This document shows, piece after piece, positions 61,738-64,000 of a stretch of 64,000 nt of DNA. Each line of letters begins with the position of its first letter. The first letter of the stretch is position 1. The DNA is from Apostichopus japonicus. Its lineage: Eukaryota > Echinodermata > Holothuroidea > Aspidochirotida > Stichopodidae. The notes below the pieces were generated by a model. The model searched no databases and was not told the origin of the DNA. It saw nothing but the letters and a program-made list of their open reading frames with translations. A program made the position numbers and the translations under genes. The stretch spans positions 4,792,501 to 4,856,500 of the forward strand of contig NC_092581.1 of the NCBI RefSeq assembly GCF_037975245.1. Direction: 5' to 3'.

Positions 61738-62965
61738 CAAGAATAAGTTGTACATTGAGTATAAACTCAATAAATTATAACTTCTACATTGTGATCGACA
61801 GTTCGTAAGTTAAGGTTTGAGTGTTTGCTCCCAAATCTGACTAGGAATTTGTATCGCACAAATCGGCACAATGTGCGATGCTGATTTGGAAACGTCTCGC
61901 AACATTGTCGTTTTGGATCGCATTTTGCGATGCGATACCGGAAAAATCGAACACTGGATGGATGTAGTCAGTAAATTAAATACGTGATCTTCATACAGAT
62001 TACAATATTTTGTTTACAAGAAGTTGACGATGTCTAGTTACGGCGATGCTATAGTGTTTTTGTAGCATGTCTAATCGCGTCATTAACATGTAATATGGCG
62101 AATATCGCCTGCAGCTCAGTAAAGATGGTATTATGATCGTTTTTGCCCCTGGGGTAAATTATTTGTTAGGCTATTTCGGAAGCCTATATCTGCAAGAATA
62201 ATTAAAAACGTTCTGTTGATTTTAAGATTGATGATTTAGTCTCTCTCCGTGATAATTAAAAAATGCAATTAATCGCTGTAAAATTACATCAAGTTACTAA
62301 ATTGGAAACAAAAAGGTATAGATTATTTGGCCATAATATACTGATTGTTAGCAAGAATAAGTTGTACATTGAGTATAAACTCAATAAATTATAACTTCTA
62401 CATTGTGATCGACAGTTCGTAAGTTAAGGTTTGAGTGTTTGCTCCCAAATCTGACTAGGAATTTGTATCGCACAAATCGGCACAATGTGCGATGCTGATT
62501 TGGAAACGTCTCGCAACATTGTCGTTTTGGATCGCATTTTGCGATGCGATACCGGAAAAATCGAACACTGGATGGATGTAGTCAGTAAATTAAATACGTG
62601 ATCTTCATACAGATTACAATATTTTGTTTACAAGAAGTTGACGATGTCTAGTTACGGCGATGCTATAGTGTTTTTGTAGCATGTCTAATCGCGTCATTAA
62701 CATGTAATATGGCGAATATCGCCTGCAGCTCAGTAAAGATGGTATTATGATCGTTTTTGCCCCTGGGGTAAATTATTTGTTAGGCTATTTCGGAAGCCTA
62801 TATCTGCAAGAATAATTAAAAACGTTCTGTTGATTTTAAGATTGATGATTTAGTCTCTCTCCGTGATAATTAAAAAATGCAATTAATCGCTGTAAAATTA
62901 CATCAAGTTACTAAATTGGAAACAAAAAGGTATAGATTATTTGGCCATAATATACTGATTGTTAG
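61738..62965 (+). repeat. 614-bp tandem duplication, apparently identical copies
   Basis: Copy 1 spans 61738-62351 and copy 2 spans 62352-62965. By eye I find no difference. Each copy contains the last ~220 bp of the outer hAT element, including its right terminus and the following GATGGATG (61957-61964 and 62571-62578), plus about 390 bp of flank. The left breakpoint lies two bases after the target duplication of the middle element. Coding potential is absent. Confidence 0.95.
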
Positions 62966-64000
62966 TAACTGGATGATTCCTTTTCCAGAACTAATTTGCG
63001 CCTCTGTATAAAAAAAAACTGCCCAGACGTTGGAAAGCTTGAGGTCACACGTGATTGGGCATCTGATCCATGATTGGTTCAATATTACATACTTCGATAC
63101 ATCATTAATATTATATAAAATCTATCAATGAATGAACCAATCATGTGTGAGCAGGAAAACAACATATGTTTTTCTTTGTCCGAAAATACGGGCTATTAAA
63201 CTAGACGTCTGAAAAATGGACCGAACAATTTCTAATGTATTTCTTTATTTGGACACCGTGTGAATGAACGAGGGAGAAACTTTAAGGTCCAAATTGCAAA
63301 GGGTTTATGACCTTGCAGGAGTTTGATAGGAACTTAAAGGGGCTATAATTTCACATCATGAACAGAAATTATATTGAATGTTCTATTTGCATTAATGGTA
63401 CTAATATACTGCATTTTTCCTCTTTAAATATGACATGATAACATTAATTCTAAAGACAACTACACATGTCCTAATTTCGACAATGTATGGGAAATATTTA
63501 AAAACAACAATGATTAAAGCAAGCGTTTTGCCATTTAGGGAACATTTTTGAGGTCAATCAACAATCTTGTAAACTTCATGAAAGATATCTTAACTGCATG
63601 GTTATACAAACGGAAATGGTAGTAAAACCTAACAACAGGAACGACTGCAAAAAAGACTATACATTGCTTTCATGAATCAAAACATTTTCCAGGACATTTG
63701 ATCTATACAACAACTAGTAGAAGAAATGGTGACGGAATTGTCTTCAACTTTTTCTTGACTTTGATTAAAACTAGGACTTCCTAAATATATCTCGAGGCTT
63801 GTAGACAAACGATTTACATAAGAATTCTGAAATAATAAAACCTTTTTCCTACCTTGCGTCAACAAGCACCATGCAATAGCCCATAGGATATAACTGAACT
63901 TATTTTGGCATATATCAAAACAACTGTAACCAGGCTGACGAATATACAAACCCGAGAAATGAACCTTATTTAGCTGAACTATATAAATCTAGTATTTTGA
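62966..64000. other. Unassigned DNA with one inverted repeat
   Basis: A perfect 13-bp inverted repeat, CATGATTGGTTCA (63069-63081) and TGAACCAATCATG (63133-63145), encloses about 50 AT-rich bases. A 90-codon minus-strand frame at 63677-63949 has no recognisable domain. Nothing else seen. Confidence 0.4.

Larger units (their letters stand above)
58226..61956. mobile_element. Outer hAT-like element, CAGTGTTCGAYTT ends, with nested insertions
   Basis: The left end CAGTGTTCGACTTATGGCC and the reverse-complemented right end CAGTGTTCGATTTTTCC are inverted repeats, flanked by a perfect 8-bp duplication GATGGATG (58218-58225 and 61957-61964). Subtracting the nested element at 59555-61728 leaves about 1.55 kb. 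A TATCGG-rich patch (58425-58520, ATCGGTATCGGCCGATATTT) and a G/C patch starting CAGGGGCCCGTCTTAGG at 58941 may be further decayed insertions. Near the right end are GCGATGCGAT and CGCATTTTGCG words typical of subterminal binding sites. No transposase recognised. Confidence 0.88.

Overview
This is an AT-rich eukaryotic window, almost certainly from an invertebrate animal nuclear genome. The evidence is very long (TA)n, (ATG)n and minisatellite arrays, a truncated non-LTR retrotransposon, many non-autonomous hAT-type DNA transposons, spliced-gene-like signals, and no dense coding. The style of the repeats (G/C-homopolymer-bearing hAT MITEs with CAGNGGCG-like ends, GTACTCATACTC minisatellite) suggests a marine invertebrate, perhaps an echinoderm such as a sea cucumber. 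That guess rests on pattern memory, not on a database match. I see no rRNA, tRNA, CRISPR, operon or bacterial feature, and no complete conserved protein-coding gene.

Layout. 0-11 kb: unassigned AT-rich DNA, TA microsatellites, one hAT MITE (2059-2442), a trinucleotide array, a 57-bp tandem repeat and a degenerate ATTGY pentanucleotide array. 11-16 kb: two hAT-like elements, a candidate two-exon secreted-peptide gene (14040-14342) and a large fold-back element whose arms are built of a ~20-bp minisatellite (15334-15768). 16-23 kb: unassigned DNA and a ~32-bp minisatellite (20049-20705). 23-28.3 kb: a repeat-dense block with hAT MITEs, a CR1/jockey-like LINE 3' fragment (minus strand, 25585-25932), a candidate exon (26315-26563) and a decayed ~165-bp satellite. 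28-37 kb: mainly AT-rich DNA with TA arrays and one 184-codon orphan ORF. 37.7-41 kb: an 847-bp hAT relic that still encodes the C-terminal dimerisation segment of a transposase, long minisatellites, and a minus-strand candidate first exon encoding a signal peptide (40917-41010). 41-50 kb: TA and (ATG)n arrays plus two clean hAT MITEs (44386-44725 and 47527-47898). 50.6-54.3 kb: a 3.65-kb transposon with CACTGTAAAC ends that contains gene-like splice signals. 55.2-55.8 kb: a TTAA-flanked palindromic MITE. 58.2-63 kb: three hAT-type elements nested inside one another, each with a perfect 8-bp target-site duplication, followed by an apparently identical 614-bp tandem duplication that copies the right end of the outermost element.

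The coherent story is transposon activity. At least eight insertions can be read from end sequence plus 8-bp duplications, most of them with perfect duplications. Several share internal modules although their ends differ, and only one retains recognisable transposase coding. They must have been moved by transposase supplied from elsewhere in the genome. The gene candidates here are small, single-exon or two-exon guesses that need transcript evidence.
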